Source: Stropharia rugosoannulata (taxonomy: Eukaryota > Basidiomycota > Agaricomycetes > Agaricales > Strophariaceae). From it: 64,000 nucleotides of DNA. A model generated the notes under the pieces. That model ran no database searches, was not told where the DNA came from, and saw only the letters and a program-made list of their open reading frames with translations. Of this stretch, positions 45,673 to 57,284 are shown in pieces (within the stretch, counting starts at the first letter, position 1; each line of letters opens with the position of its first letter). Made by a program: the position numbers and the translations under genes. The stretch is taken from NCBI GenBank assembly GCA_028532985.1, contig JANCIK010000003.1, forward strand, positions 754,001-818,000, read 5' to 3'.

Positions 45673-46952
45673 ATGGCGGATACATCATCGCATAGACTCG
45701 ACCTCCGAGTAGGTGGCAAATACAGGCTTGGGAAAAAGATCGGCTCTGGGTCGTTTGGTGCGTCTCCGTTGTCGTCGTCAGCCTCCTTTCTTTTCTCATA
45801 TTCCTGTAACATAGGTGATATCTATCTCGGTATCAACATAATCTCCGGCGAAGAGGTCGCCATCAAGCTCGAATCTGTCAAGGCCAAACACCCTCAATTG
45901 GAATACGAGTCCAAGGTTTACAAGACCCTCGCAGGCGGTGTTGGCATTCCTTTTGTCAGGTGGTTCGGTACAGAATGCGATTATAACGCTATGGTTCTCG
46001 ACCTCCTCGGACCATCTCTCGAAGATCTCTTCAACTTCTGTAACCGCAAATTTAGCCTCAAGACCGTCCTCCTCCTTGCCGACCAATTGGTGGGTTAATC
46101 TGATTTTACGTACTATGACCTGTCATTCACACCGTCCAACAGATCTCCCGCATAGAATATGTTCATTCTAGGAACTTTATCCATCGCGATATCAAACCAG
46201 ACAACTTCTTGATGGGCATTGGAAAGCGTGGTAACCAAGTTAACGTCATTGACTTTGGTCTCGCAAAGAAGTTCCGCGATCCCAAGACTCACCTCCACAT
46301 CCCGTACCGAGAGAACAAGAACTTGACTGGCACGGCTCGCTACACCTCAATCAACACTCACTTGGGTGTTGAACAGGCTCGTCGTGATGATCTCGAGTCC
46401 CTTGCATACGTGCTTATGTATTTCTTGCGCGGAGCCTTACCCTGGCAAGGCCTCAAGGCCGCTACAAAGAAGCAGAAGTACGACCGTATCATGGAGAAGA
46501 AGATGACGACTCCTACTGACTTGCTCTGCCGCGGATTCCCCAACGAGTTTGGAATATTCCTGAACTACACACGTGCTCTTCGCTTTGACGACAAGCCGGA
46601 CTACTCGTACCTCCGCAAGCTCTTCCGTGACCTTTTCGTCCGTGAAGGTTACCAGTACGACTATGTCTTTGACTGGAGTGTTCAGCGTGGTGCCCAGGAC
46701 GATGGTTCCCAGTCTTTTGGCTCCAAGACTGCCGCTCCCAGGCGCAAGGTAGTTCAGGAGGAGGACGAGCACCGCACCAGCGACCGTATGTAAGTCTTAC
46801 TTGCAGTGCATATGTTCTTTGTGTTAGTTTCTGTGCTCATAATTTTTGTCATTTGTAGGCTCCGTTCTCATACCCGCCAGGCTCAGCAGGCGGCCCCAGG
46901 AGCAGTTGGTCAGCAGCGCGGTGCTCGGGGACGTGAGGGAGAGTTATGGTAA
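45673..46952 (+). CDS. Casein kinase 1, delta/epsilon (Hrr25) type
   Basis: CK1 is a Ser/Thr kinase acting in vesicle traffic, DNA repair and ribosome maturation. Four exons (45673-45757, 45815-46089, 46143-46789, 46859-46952) join in frame to 366 aa. The glycine loop is [14 protein letters not shown] (split by intron 1), the catalytic Lys is in EEVAIKLE, the catalytic loop is [14 protein letters not shown], and the activation site is [10 protein letters not shown]. The CK1-specific SIN motif replaces APE in [15 protein letters not shown]. After the kinase domain (to about residue 300) there is a short basic/Gln tail ending REGELW. There is no C-terminal Cys pair for palmitoylation, which argues for the soluble Hrr25/CK1-delta branch rather than the Yck branch. 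Confidence 0.97.
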
Positions 46953-48503
46953 ATAAGTTCTCAGGTGATAGGTTGACATTGGTTGCCTGTCTTATGGTCT
47001 GCGCGTCCCACGGGTCCGGGCGAAATGGGGGGTGGAGGGAAGAGGATATAGTTCGCTCGGTTAGATGTGGTCTGCTCTCTCTCGACTGGTAAAGGGGTAT
47101 GAGGGCTCAAGGTGGTTCTCGCAACGATGTAGTTTATTGGTACAGGTGGTGGTTCAGGCGATGTCGGGGATCAAGTCTTTCAGCGGTTGGGGCACGTCCG
47201 GTTCAGCGTCCACTTCGTCAATCTTCAAGTGGAGGTAATCAAGAAATCGCTATCCGGTTATTCCCTCCCGTCCTCATATATCTCTAACGTCGCCGAGATT
47301 GTCGTTGAATCGTCCCGCCATCATGTTCCGACTGGAAGCATCAGTATGCGCATTTACTGTACACGCTTCCATCCATCTCTCTCAACTACCTCTACCGACT
47401 CACGAATTCACTTCATATCGCGATACACTCGAAGCAAATAATTGCGTTCCTTGAACGCTTGCTACGACTTGAATTGTACAACGGCTTGTTACGATTTGAC
47501 CGATAACACACTATTTACAAACGGACGCTTTTTCTTTTCATAGGCTGGGTTTGCCTCCCCTAACATATTTTTGCTTTCATCCTGCATAGTTTGTAAGCCG
47601 CTCATCCAGGTTGGGCGCATCGGCAGATGTAGCAGTACAAGAATCCTCGGTTGGCTACCCGTCATTTCCTTTCCATCTCCAACACACGTATGATCATTAC
47701 ATCCCAGTACGCGCCCGTTCTTTCGCCTCGGTTTTTTTTTTCACACTTCTCGTTTAATATTTTGGATAGTTCCTTTACTTACTGAACCTTTTCCAAACAC
47801 CACGCCTTTCCATTTTATCCATCCCTCTCCAGTCATCAATATATCAAACAGTTTTGGTACAATCCACGTTTCCAGACAAAGTTCATTCCTTCCCCCTTTT
47901 CTCTTTTTTCTGCTTATTTTTTTACGATCCAATCCCTTTTACTCCCCCATCCCGGCACATTCATCAGATGCCACATCGTCCCTGTCTTGGTTTCACTTGC
48001 GCTCGACGTCTTTTGTTGTCCTTCTGTTCCCCACCTCTTCTTGGATCTCCGACTGCTAGGGATTCGTTGAGGGCGAGTAGAATAGAAGAGGGCGCCAAGA
48101 TCGTTGTCTGTCTTCCAGGCATTATGTGGAGGGTTGGATGGCCGTATGTGGGAGGTTGGTAGGGGTGATTGGCTATTGATTGGTCTTTCTGCGGAGTTGC
48201 GGTAGGGCGGTGGTGGTAGTCTGCTCTGATTATTAGAAAATCCATAAATATGTTGCTGTACAATATTGAATGAACAACGGTATTGAAATTGTATTTGTTA
48301 AGACGTCTTCCTACCAGGTTATATATTTTTTCTATTCAACTTATATTGTAAGTAGTACCTCGAAGACATTGATCACGAAGGACGGCAATGCCACGTCGGC
48401 CAAATAAAGATGTAGACGTAGCCAAACAAATCCTCCACGTCCGCAACAGCCCCTCGGTGTCGAGACAGCATTACCTGCACGACCCACGTCATATTTCTCC
48501 AAA
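46953..48503. other. Intergenic region between casein kinase 1 and gamma-COP
   Basis: 1.55 kb between tandem plus-strand genes. Pyrimidine-rich stretches and a T10 run near 47731-47745 are visible. It probably carries the kinase 3' UTR and the gamma-COP promoter. No gene recognised on either strand. Confidence 0.6.
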
Positions 48504-51500
48504 ATGGCCTCTTTCGCCATGGTCTTTCCCTCCAAGAAGGAGGACGAAAGCGGCCTAAGCTCCTACTACAACAATAAAACAACGATCATTCAGGAAGCTC
48601 GCGTATTCAATGAATCGCCCATTAGCCCTAGGAAGTGCAGGGCACTCTTGACACGGATCGTGTACCTTCTGTATGTCGGCGAGACATTTGGGACCCAGGA
48701 GGCCACAACGCTGTTCTTTGGAACAACGAAATTGTTCCAGCATAAAGACGTCCGTATATTCATGGCGCTAGGAGTTATAATAGCTGACGGAGGACCTACA
48801 GAGTGCACTGCGCCAAGCTGTCTATTTGGCAATCAAGGAACTGGCGACGACGGCGGAAGATGTAATCATGGTCACCAGCAGCATAATGAAGGACATGCAG
48901 ACCGGAAGTGGGTCGGACATGATTTATCGCCCTAATGCGATTCGTGCACTATGCAAAATCATCGATGTACGTGGTCGTTGCTCATGATACCCTCGCATTG
49001 TTACGCGTCCAATGCATGCTTAAATGTGTCTTTAGCCGTCTATGGCCCAAGGTGTTGAGCGATTCTTCAAGGCTGCCATTGTCGACAAGAACCCTTCCAT
49101 TGCTACTGCTGCCCTTGTATCTGCATACCACCTGTATCCCCATGCTAAGGACGTCGTGAAACGTTGGGTCAACGAAGTCCAGGAAGCCGTCAACGCGAAG
49201 TCCTCCTCGTCATTCTTTGGGTCGAGCTCCGGCGGAGGCTACCTTGGTTTCGGTGGAGGATCGAGCCAGCCGTCAGGACCCCAGACAATCCCGTCGACTA
49301 GCTATATCGCTCAGTACCATGCGCTCGGCCTCCTTTACTTCATCCGTCAACAAGACAGAATGGCCATTACAAAGATGATTCAGCAGCTGGGAGGGGGCAA
49401 GTCTGGCGCTGGGACGACGCTGAAGAACCCCATGGCGCTTTGCATGTTAATTCGATACGCAGCGAAGGTCATGGAAGAAGATCCCAAGTAATTAGCTCTT
49501 TTAATTCTGTTTCAGCAGAGCTGATCTTCTCTATAGTATTCAGCGTCAAGTCATCGAGCTACTCGAGGGTTGGTTGCGTCATAAAAGTGATATGGTCAAT
49601 TTCGAAGCGGCGCGTGCGCTTTGCGAAATAAAGAATGTTACCGCTGCCCAATTGACAAAACCAATAGCTGGTGCGTTCTTCTGGTTCGTTTCATAGAGCG
49701 ATGTGTCTCACGCATTGTATCCAGTTTTACAAGTCTTCTTGACTACACCCAAACCTGTTCTCAAGTTTGCTGCTGCGCGTACTTTGGCTACACTAGCTTT
49801 GACGCATCCTGCTAGCGTTGCAACTTGCAACATCGATTTGGAAACTCTCATCGCCGATCCCAACCGTAGCGTTGCAACATACGCCATCACTACGCTTCTC
49901 AAGGTGCTAAATAAACATAGTCCAGCATGAGATCAACGCTAATCTATTCTTTGTTGTAGACTGGTAACGAAGCCTCCGTAGACCGTCTGATCAAGCAGAT
50001 TACTGGATTCATGTCTGAGATCAGTGACGAGTTCAAGGTCATCATCGTAGATGCTATTCGTTCCCTTTGCCTCAAATTCCCTGCCAAGCATGCTTCGATG
50101 CTGACCTTCCTGTCGAGTGTTCTCCGGGACGAGGGTGGCTATGAATTCAAGCGCGCCGTCGTTGAGGCCATGTTCGACATGATCAAGTTCATCCCCGAGT
50201 CAAAGGAGCAAGCCCTTTCTCACCTTTGCGAATTTATTGAAGATTGCGAGTTTACCAAACTTTCTGTTCGCATTCTCCATCTCTTGGGTGTCGAAGGCCC
50301 GCACTCACCACAACCGGCCAAATATATCCGATTCATCTACAATCGTGTTGTATTGGAAAACGCCACTGTCAGAGCCGCAGCTGTTACCAGCTTGGCTAAG
50401 TTTGGTGTCAACTCAGCAGAGCCTACTCTTAAGAAAAGCATCACGGTTCTCCTCAACAGGTAGGTCATTATCTGCCTACAAATGACAGGCATACAAACCC
50501 CTTTGATTTACTAGATGTCTCGATGATGTGGATGACGAAGTCCGCGATCGTGCTGCTCTCTATCTGAAGGTGTTCAAGGTACAATCGCTGGCCGATACCT
50601 ACGTCAAAGAAGGTTCGTTGTCTGCCGGTTTAGATCACTCAGTTTTTGAAAAGTGTTACAGAATCTGTCTTCTCTCTTGCGGCTTTGGAGTCGAAATTGG
50701 TGGCATATGTTAAGGATCCGGCCGCGGCGGAACAGCCGTTCGATGTGTCTGCTGTGCCCAAAATCAGTCGCGCTCAGGCAGCAGCTGAAGCAGCTCGTAA
50801 GATTGTATTTTTATGCAGTGTGACTTTTCTAATATTTAGCTACAGGTCCCAGTACTCTGGAAACTATTGGCGCGGCCACCTCGAAGAAGGCGGTGGACGC
50901 ACCTGTTCAACCTACAGCAGCTGAGACACAATCCAAATATGCTGAGCAACTGGCGGAGATCCCCGAGTTCGCTTCATATGGACCTGTCATTAACAGCAGT
51001 GCTACCCCCTCACCACTTACAGAAAACGAAGCCGAGTATCAGGTTAATTGTGTCAAGCACATTTTCAAAGAGCACATTGTGTTCCAGGTATGTCGATGCC
51101 TTTATACTTTGCCAAATGGATGTATTCTTATCTAGAAAACTCAGTACAATGTTTCAAACACGATTCCCGATACGGTACTGGAGAATTTGTCGGTCATCAT
51201 GGTGCCACAATCAGAGGACAGCGGGCTAGTGGAAGATTTCATTATCAACCTGCCTGCGCTCAGCATCTCGAACTCGCCTGGGATCGTGTATGTCTCGTTC
51301 ACGCGCGAGGACCCCGAGTTATATGCCATTGCGTCGTTCAGTTGCACGCTGAAGTTCACGAGCAAAGAACTCGACCCGTCAACGGGCGTGCCAGAAGAAG
51401 AGGGTTACGAGGACGAATACCCTGTCGACGAAGTCGAACTCAGCGCTGGGGGCGATTATATTATCCCCAGTTACGCTGCCTTTGGATCTGAGTGGGAAAA

Positions 51501-51864
51501 GATGAAGTCCGGGCCCAACGCAACAGAAACGTTTGCGCTGTCTGCCATGGAGAGCATTAAGGGTAAGTCATGTCACTTAGGATTCTTAAAACACGTCTAA
51601 TATTACTCTGTTTCGCACTCATCAGCCGCATGCGACTCTATTATCGAGGTGCTAAACATGGAACCACTGGGCGGCACAGCAAGCCCCTCGTCGACTGCGA
51701 CGCACACGCTAGAGCTATCTGGACTAGTAACAGGGGGCGGCGGCAAGGTGCTTGTGCGCTGTCGGATGAACTACCTGCGGGGCGATGGCGTGACACTAGA
51801 GCTGGCTGTGCGCGCTGAGCACCAGGAGGTGTGCGACCTGGTGCTGGCTGCGGTCGGGGGCTAG
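48504..51864 (+). CDS. SEC21: Coatomer subunit gamma (gamma-COP, Sec21)
   Basis: Gamma-COP is a large adaptor-like subunit of the COPI coat on Golgi-to-ER vesicles. The start ATG at 48504 gives [20 protein letters not shown], with a second in-frame ATG five codons on. The N-terminal trunk shows [20 protein letters not shown] and [20 protein letters not shown], then HEAT-like helices ([55 protein letters not shown]). Exons from 50.0 to 50.5 kb give [20 protein letters not shown] and later trunk repeats. The C-terminal appendage begins about 50.9 kb ([28 protein letters not shown]) and ends [20 protein letters not shown]. Family features are present from end to end, so the gene looks complete. 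About ten introns; exact joins were checked only at some of them. Confidence 0.94.
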
Positions 51865-52094
51865 ACGTAAATAGTAGTCGATTATGTGTACCAGCCTGAA
51901 TACCCTTTCTCTCGGACGATAAAAATGATTGCGTGTGATTGGGTCCCACCGGAGCGGGGGCGCTGTGCGAGGAGCAAGCCGGTGTTGTGAGGAGCCGCGG
52001 CCGGGGTGGGGAGTGCCTATTTGGGCAGCGCAGCGGTAAGCGGAGATGATTTAGCAAAGACACTCCTCTGCCCATTCCATCCTCCGCCCCTGCC

Positions 52095-54010
52095 ATGCCC
52101 GCCACGCCCTCCCTCCCCGCCCCAAAGGTCATTCACGTCGACACGCGTGGTGCCATCATCCTCTCCGAAGAGTCCCCAGAGGTACGCTCCCGCCCCTCTC
52201 CGCTGCACGCCTCCTGATCGTCTGTCCCGACAGACAAGAGATAGCCGCGGGATCTACCTCCCCAATTACATCGAGCCCGTCTCTCACATAGCAGTAGATG
52301 TGCGTCCTGCTGCTGCCCTTTGTGCCTTCTTCCGTGCTCACACGCGCCGCGCTAGGTCGGCGGCTCCCTAGCCAAGGTCGTCTACTTCACCAGATCTCCG
52401 GACCCGCCCTCCTCGCCCTCCATCATCGCGACGCAAGGCTCGAACGGCAGCCCCGACACCCTCTCGACGCCGCGCTCGCTCTCGCCCACCAATGACAGCA
52501 CGAGCGGCCTATCCACGGCGTCGGTCGCAAGCAGCAAGCAGAGTGGTGCACTCACGCCCCTAGTCCTCGAGCAGCCCATGATCGGCAGTCCGTCTGCGCT
52601 CTCTAACGGTCTCCTGCACGACTCGCTGGTGCGGCGGACGGCAGCCGCGGCGGCGGTGCAGCACTTCCCGGGCGGTTCGCTCAATTTTGAGCGGTTTGAG
52701 ACGGATAATATCGACGCGTGCGTCGCGTTCATCTCCGAGCTCATCGAGCGCTCCGCGCAGGTCAACGGTGTGCCGCTCGCTGAGATGCGCCGCGGCGTGA
52801 AGATTATGGCGACAGGCGGCGGCGCGCACCGCTTCTATGAGCTGTTCAAAGACACGCTGCACGTCGAGGTGCGCCGTGAGGACGAGATGGAGTGTCTCAT
52901 CGAGGGGCTCAAGTTCATCACGCTCATCCCAGACGAGGTGTACTACTTCTCCGACGAGCTGATCCAGAGCGTTTCACATCCGAACGCGACGCCGTCCATA
53001 CCGCCTGCGATCCCCGCGTCGTCCAAGCTGCCCATGTGCAATCCCAATCCGACGCACGCGACACCGCTTCCACTGGAACGGCCAAGCCCCGACCCTCCCA
53101 AATATGGCGTTACCTTTGAAAGTAATCCGACGCCGCAGCTCCCCTGTCTATTGGTCAATATTGGATCAGGCGTGTCTATAATTAAGGTTGATGAGGATGG
53201 CTCGTTTGAGCGCGTTTCTGGTACGAGTTTGGGTGGCGGGACACTATGGGGCCTACTAAGTCTGCTGACACCGGCGACAACATTCGATGGTCAGCTCACT
53301 ATCTTTTTTTCTGTTACCGGTACCCGGCGCTTACTAACTCGGTTAACAGAGATGCTGGCGTTTTCGGAGTGCGGCGATAACTCGTCGGTTGATATGCTCG
53401 TGGGCGATATCTATGGGCAGGACTACAGCAAACTTGGGCTCAAGTCGACCATGATTGCGAGCACGTTTGGAAAGGTGTTCAAGAAGGGCGGCGAGAAGGG
53501 CAAATTCAGTCCCGAGGATATCAGCAAGTCGCTTTTGTACGCCATGTCCAATAATATTGGCCAAATTGCGTGAGTGCCCCATATTCCTTGCGTGTCCTTA
53601 TCTACATGGACATTACGTCTTATGGCCTCCTTCCTTCGTTTAGGTACATGAATGCAGAAAAGTATAATTTGGATCGAATATACTTCGGCGGTTGTTTTAT
53701 CCGAGGTATATGGCATCTTTTGCTCAAGGGAATCACAGTACTCACCGTTTTCTCACTGCTCTTAGGTCATGCGGCAACTATCGCGACACTTTCTTATGCT
53801 ATCCGGTTTTGGAGCAAGGGAACAAAGAGAGCACTCTTCCTTCGACATGAGGGATTCTTGTCAGTCGTTTCCAAGTTCTTCTCTTACATATGCCGAAGTA
53901 TACTGAGCTGTTTCTCCGCTTGCAGAGGTGCCATTGGCGCGTGGATAAGGAATATCGACCCTTCGACCGACATACTTGACGCCGAGTCTCAAGTTGATCC
54001 TCAGAGCTAG
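52095..54010 (+). CDS. CAB1: Pantothenate kinase
   Basis: Pantothenate kinase catalyses the first and limiting step of coenzyme A synthesis. Seven exons (52095-52181, 52234-52299, 52356-53289, 53350-53569, 53644-53705, 53766-53859, 53926-54010) join in frame to 515 aa. The phosphate-binding motif is HIAVD/VGGSLAKVVYF, across an intron. Further family motifs are KIMATGGGAHRFYELF, LLVNIGSGVSIIKVDEDG, SGTSLGGGTLWGL and, at the end, IYFGGCFIRG and LRHEGFLGAIGAW. Two low-complexity insertions lengthen it: a Ser/Pro segment after VVYF (about residues 65-120) and a Pro-rich loop (about 280-330). It is the eukaryotic type II form, not the bacterial CoaA type. The gene lies 230 bp downstream of gamma-COP on the same strand. 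Confidence 0.95.
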
Positions 54011-55497
54011 CGGTCGAGCGCGGCGGCTACTACTGCTTCGAAAATTACAAAGCGCGGATACCCAGTGACAGTGCGTTGACCGCCGCGCTCTGAGGCTATT
54101 TTGTTTAATTGCATTACCCATTTTTTTATATCACTTCATAAACTGTACTATAGCATAATACCGATTGATGGGGATACCCAGTTTTACTATTTGGCTTTCT
54201 TCATGGTACATGGATAAGCACACATGAAATGTCAAGGGGTTTGATGAGTATTGTTCTGTATAACGATAGATTACGAAACGGGACTTGGCTGCATACATAG
54301 TATTCTGTGAACATACTTCTAGATCGCGGTGATCATGATCGAAGCATGATATAACGCGGGGTGGGCATGCTTTACAGCAACGTGCATGTGAAGGCGGTGG
54401 CTGAATTTGAGTTTGGATGCAACCGTCTGTTCATTTGAGCTGGGAAGGAACGTTGCATCGATGGGTCTTGAATTGGGCGTTTCCAGCTATGTGCGTATTC
54501 GTGCCACGCTGAATGGGCGAACCCTGGACTCTGTAAGAAAGTGATGTAATTATAGATATACTTTGACTGGATTCTGACAGAACACTTGTCTTTGTGCTAA
54601 AAACCGACGGACATGTGGAAAGTTTGACAAATGGGAATTGGGGTCGCGATATTTATAGAATCCATACCAGGATCCGGGCTGGAAATTTGCTTGACAAGGA
54701 TGGTTAGCCTTTGCACAGAGGAATGGTCTGCGCTGAAGGCTGTATCTCTGTCTGTATCACGGTATAGTGGTGTGTAACTAAACATAATGGGAAAGCACAA
54801 CGGAATGAATTGATACTTGTTTCTGTTCTTGAGAAAGGAAACTCTACTTTAGCGGCAGTTGCTGTGCCTTGGTTGATCTGCAGGGTAAGCAGCAAAGAGT
54901 GCGGTTTGGACCCAGGCGCCACAGCAATATAGATTGGGCCGTCTGGCTCGGTAAATAGGTTTATTTATCATTTTGGGTCCGACGTCATTGGATGATCATT
55001 CTGACGAACCCAATTTGTGCGACCCGTAGCGATACAGTGCTACACTCACTCACACAGCTGGCGGAAAGAAGGGGGCACAGTATTTGCCGAGGATATGAGA
55101 GAATGCGACCCATTATGTGATAAGTAGCAGTGACGTTGTCGGATGTGTGGTGTGATCTGATATGACAAGGTTACTGGAGAGGAACATTCATCAGCCAGAT
55201 GGATAAGATATAAGCATATGAAATGTCGGGTGAATTCGTTGTGCAGTATAGTCCCGATATGGTAAACCGAGTGGGATAGATATATGTATGGGCTGTGGGT
55301 GCTGTGGACGACGGCGGGGTCGCTGTTGGGAGTGGTGGAGGCCTGTTTTGGTGGGTGATATGGAGAAAAGGGAGGATGAGACAATATGCAGACGTGGGAA
55401 GATTTGTTAAATGGAATGCCAACCGATCAGTCATATGTAAAGTTTGTAATAATCTCTGTCCATTCAAAAATCCCTTCTCAGTTCCCCCACCCACAAA
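54011..55497. other. Intergenic region upstream of the homeobox gene
   Basis: 1.5 kb with no recognisable gene. It probably holds the PanK 3' UTR and the homeobox promoter. No TATA box close to the homeobox start is evident. Confidence 0.6.
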
Positions 55498-57284
55498 ATG
55501 TCGCCTCCCTTCGACTCATGGGCCCCCGACCAGCACTTCCCCGCCATAAAAAACCCTCACCCGTCCCTCCACAACCCCGCCCCCAACAGCAAGAAGCCCA
55601 GACACCGCCATTCACCCGCCCAGTTGGCCGCCCTCAACGACCTCTTTGACCGCAATGAACACCCCCCGCTCGACCAGCGCACTGCCCTCGCAGATCGTCT
55701 CGGCATGTAGGTCATTTCTCTTATCGCTTCTGTCCTCCCCGCCTCACCTCAGAGCAGGGAGACAAAGACGGTCAATGCCTGGTTTCAAAACAAACGGGCG
55801 TCCTCAAAGAAACGGGTCCGCGGCGGTGCTGCTGCCTCCTACGACTCCCAGCAGGTCACTTCTGCGCCTGCACCCCATTCAGCACCCGCAGCGCACGAGT
55901 ACCACCGTCAGCACGACATCGACGATATGATCGACGACGAGTATGCACCCTTCGATGCCCACCACTCTCGCTCAGCGTCGCTCGCCCCGCCAGACTACCC
56001 CCCGTCCTTCTTTGCAGCCCATCCGGATCAGGCCCACTTCTACACAGAGCCAGACAACATGCCCCGCCGCATGCGCATGCGCACCTCGTCGGAGCAGACC
56101 GACGAGCTCAAAAAATTATACAGCATCAATCCCCACCCAACGACAGAGCAGAGGCAAATGCTTGCTGCATCAATTGGCATGTGAGTTATTTTTACGCCAT
56201 GTACATATCCGTGATCAATTGTCTGTGTTGATTGGTCTAATTGACGTTTACCAAATAAATGCATCAATACGAGGCTAACCTGATTTTGATCCAGGCGTTA
56301 TCAAAGCATCACCAACTGGTTCCAAAATCAGCGCAGCCTGGCAAAAAAGAGAAGGGAAGGCGATTCAGAGCCAAGTCATTCTTTGCCTTCTCCAAAGGCC
56401 GAGTATACCCACGACCCACGGCAGTACTCGGCATTCCCTCCGCCGTCCCATATCCACCCATCCCTGCCCTTGCCTCCCCCCGCAAGCAATCCGTCTCTCC
56501 CAAATGGCTCGGTAATCCGCAGGTCTCCCAGTATCTCACCATCTATGGATGATCGCTCCCCGCGGAGATCCATGTCTCACCGGAGTACAACCCCATATGG
56601 CAGTCATGCCTCGGCCAGCTTTAGTCGCCCACGACGCTCGCGCCCTGAACCATATCAGTTAGACGCCTTGAAAGAACTTTTTGCCAAAACATCTACACCG
56701 ACAATTGAAGAGCGTTCGGCGTTAGCTCTGGAAGTCGGAATGTACGTTATCATAAGCTATGTTTATAGAGTGAGACGTTGACTAACGCCGGTGTCAATGT
56801 TATTTTTTTTCACAGGGATGTCGGAAAGGTGACCAACTGGTTCCGCAATCTGCGGCAGATGGCTCGCAAGCGCGCGAAGAAAACTGGCAGCGGTGATGAT
56901 GATGATGAGGACAGCTTTACGGGCAGAGATCCATACTCGGCGTCAGCTTCGCGCTTCGGGACGCCCTCGTTTGGATCGTCTTCCTCCTCTATGAATGACG
57001 AGTCCATAGACGCAGATGACTATGATGTACATCTTGCACATTCTGATAATGGTAGCGAAGATGAATATCAAGAGGCGGTAACCCCATCGCCCGGCACATC
57101 ACCATCACCCCCGCCAACAGCTTCAGTGGAAAGATCTCAGGCGCCAGAGTTTAGCAACAAATACACAAGACTTGATCTTCCTTATCCAGTCCAGTTAGAA
57201 AAAATTCCAGAAAAACAATTCAACGGTATCGCCATCGAAGATGCCCTGCTGTTACTTGGTTTCCACCATACTATTGTGCACTAG
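55498..57284 (+). CDS. Triple homeodomain transcription factor
   Basis: Four exons (55498-55706, 55758-56180, 56295-56741, 56816-57284) join in frame to 515 aa with three homeodomains. HD1 is at about residues 32-90 (RHRHSPAQLAALNDLF, then TVNAWFQNKRASSKKR), HD2 at about 173-231 (RMRTSSEQTDELKKLY, then SITNWFQNQRSLAKKR) and HD3 at about 321-380 (RSRPEPYQLDALKELF, then KVTNWFRNLRQMARKR). Each keeps the helix-3 core W-F-x-N-x-R needed for DNA contact. All three introns fall in phase 2 inside the Met codon of a conserved Gly-Met just before helix 3, at residues 70, 211 and 360. An acidic Ser-rich segment and a C-terminal hydrophobic end (EDALLLLGFHH) follow HD3. Length and spacing suggest internal triplication. 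It is not a mating-type HD1/HD2 gene: it stands alone, without a divergent partner. Confidence 0.92.

Noticed and set aside
55498..57284. Mating-type A locus (HD1/HD2 genes)
   Set aside because: There is one gene with three homeodomains, not a divergent HD1/HD2 pair, and no mitochondrial intermediate peptidase gene nearby.
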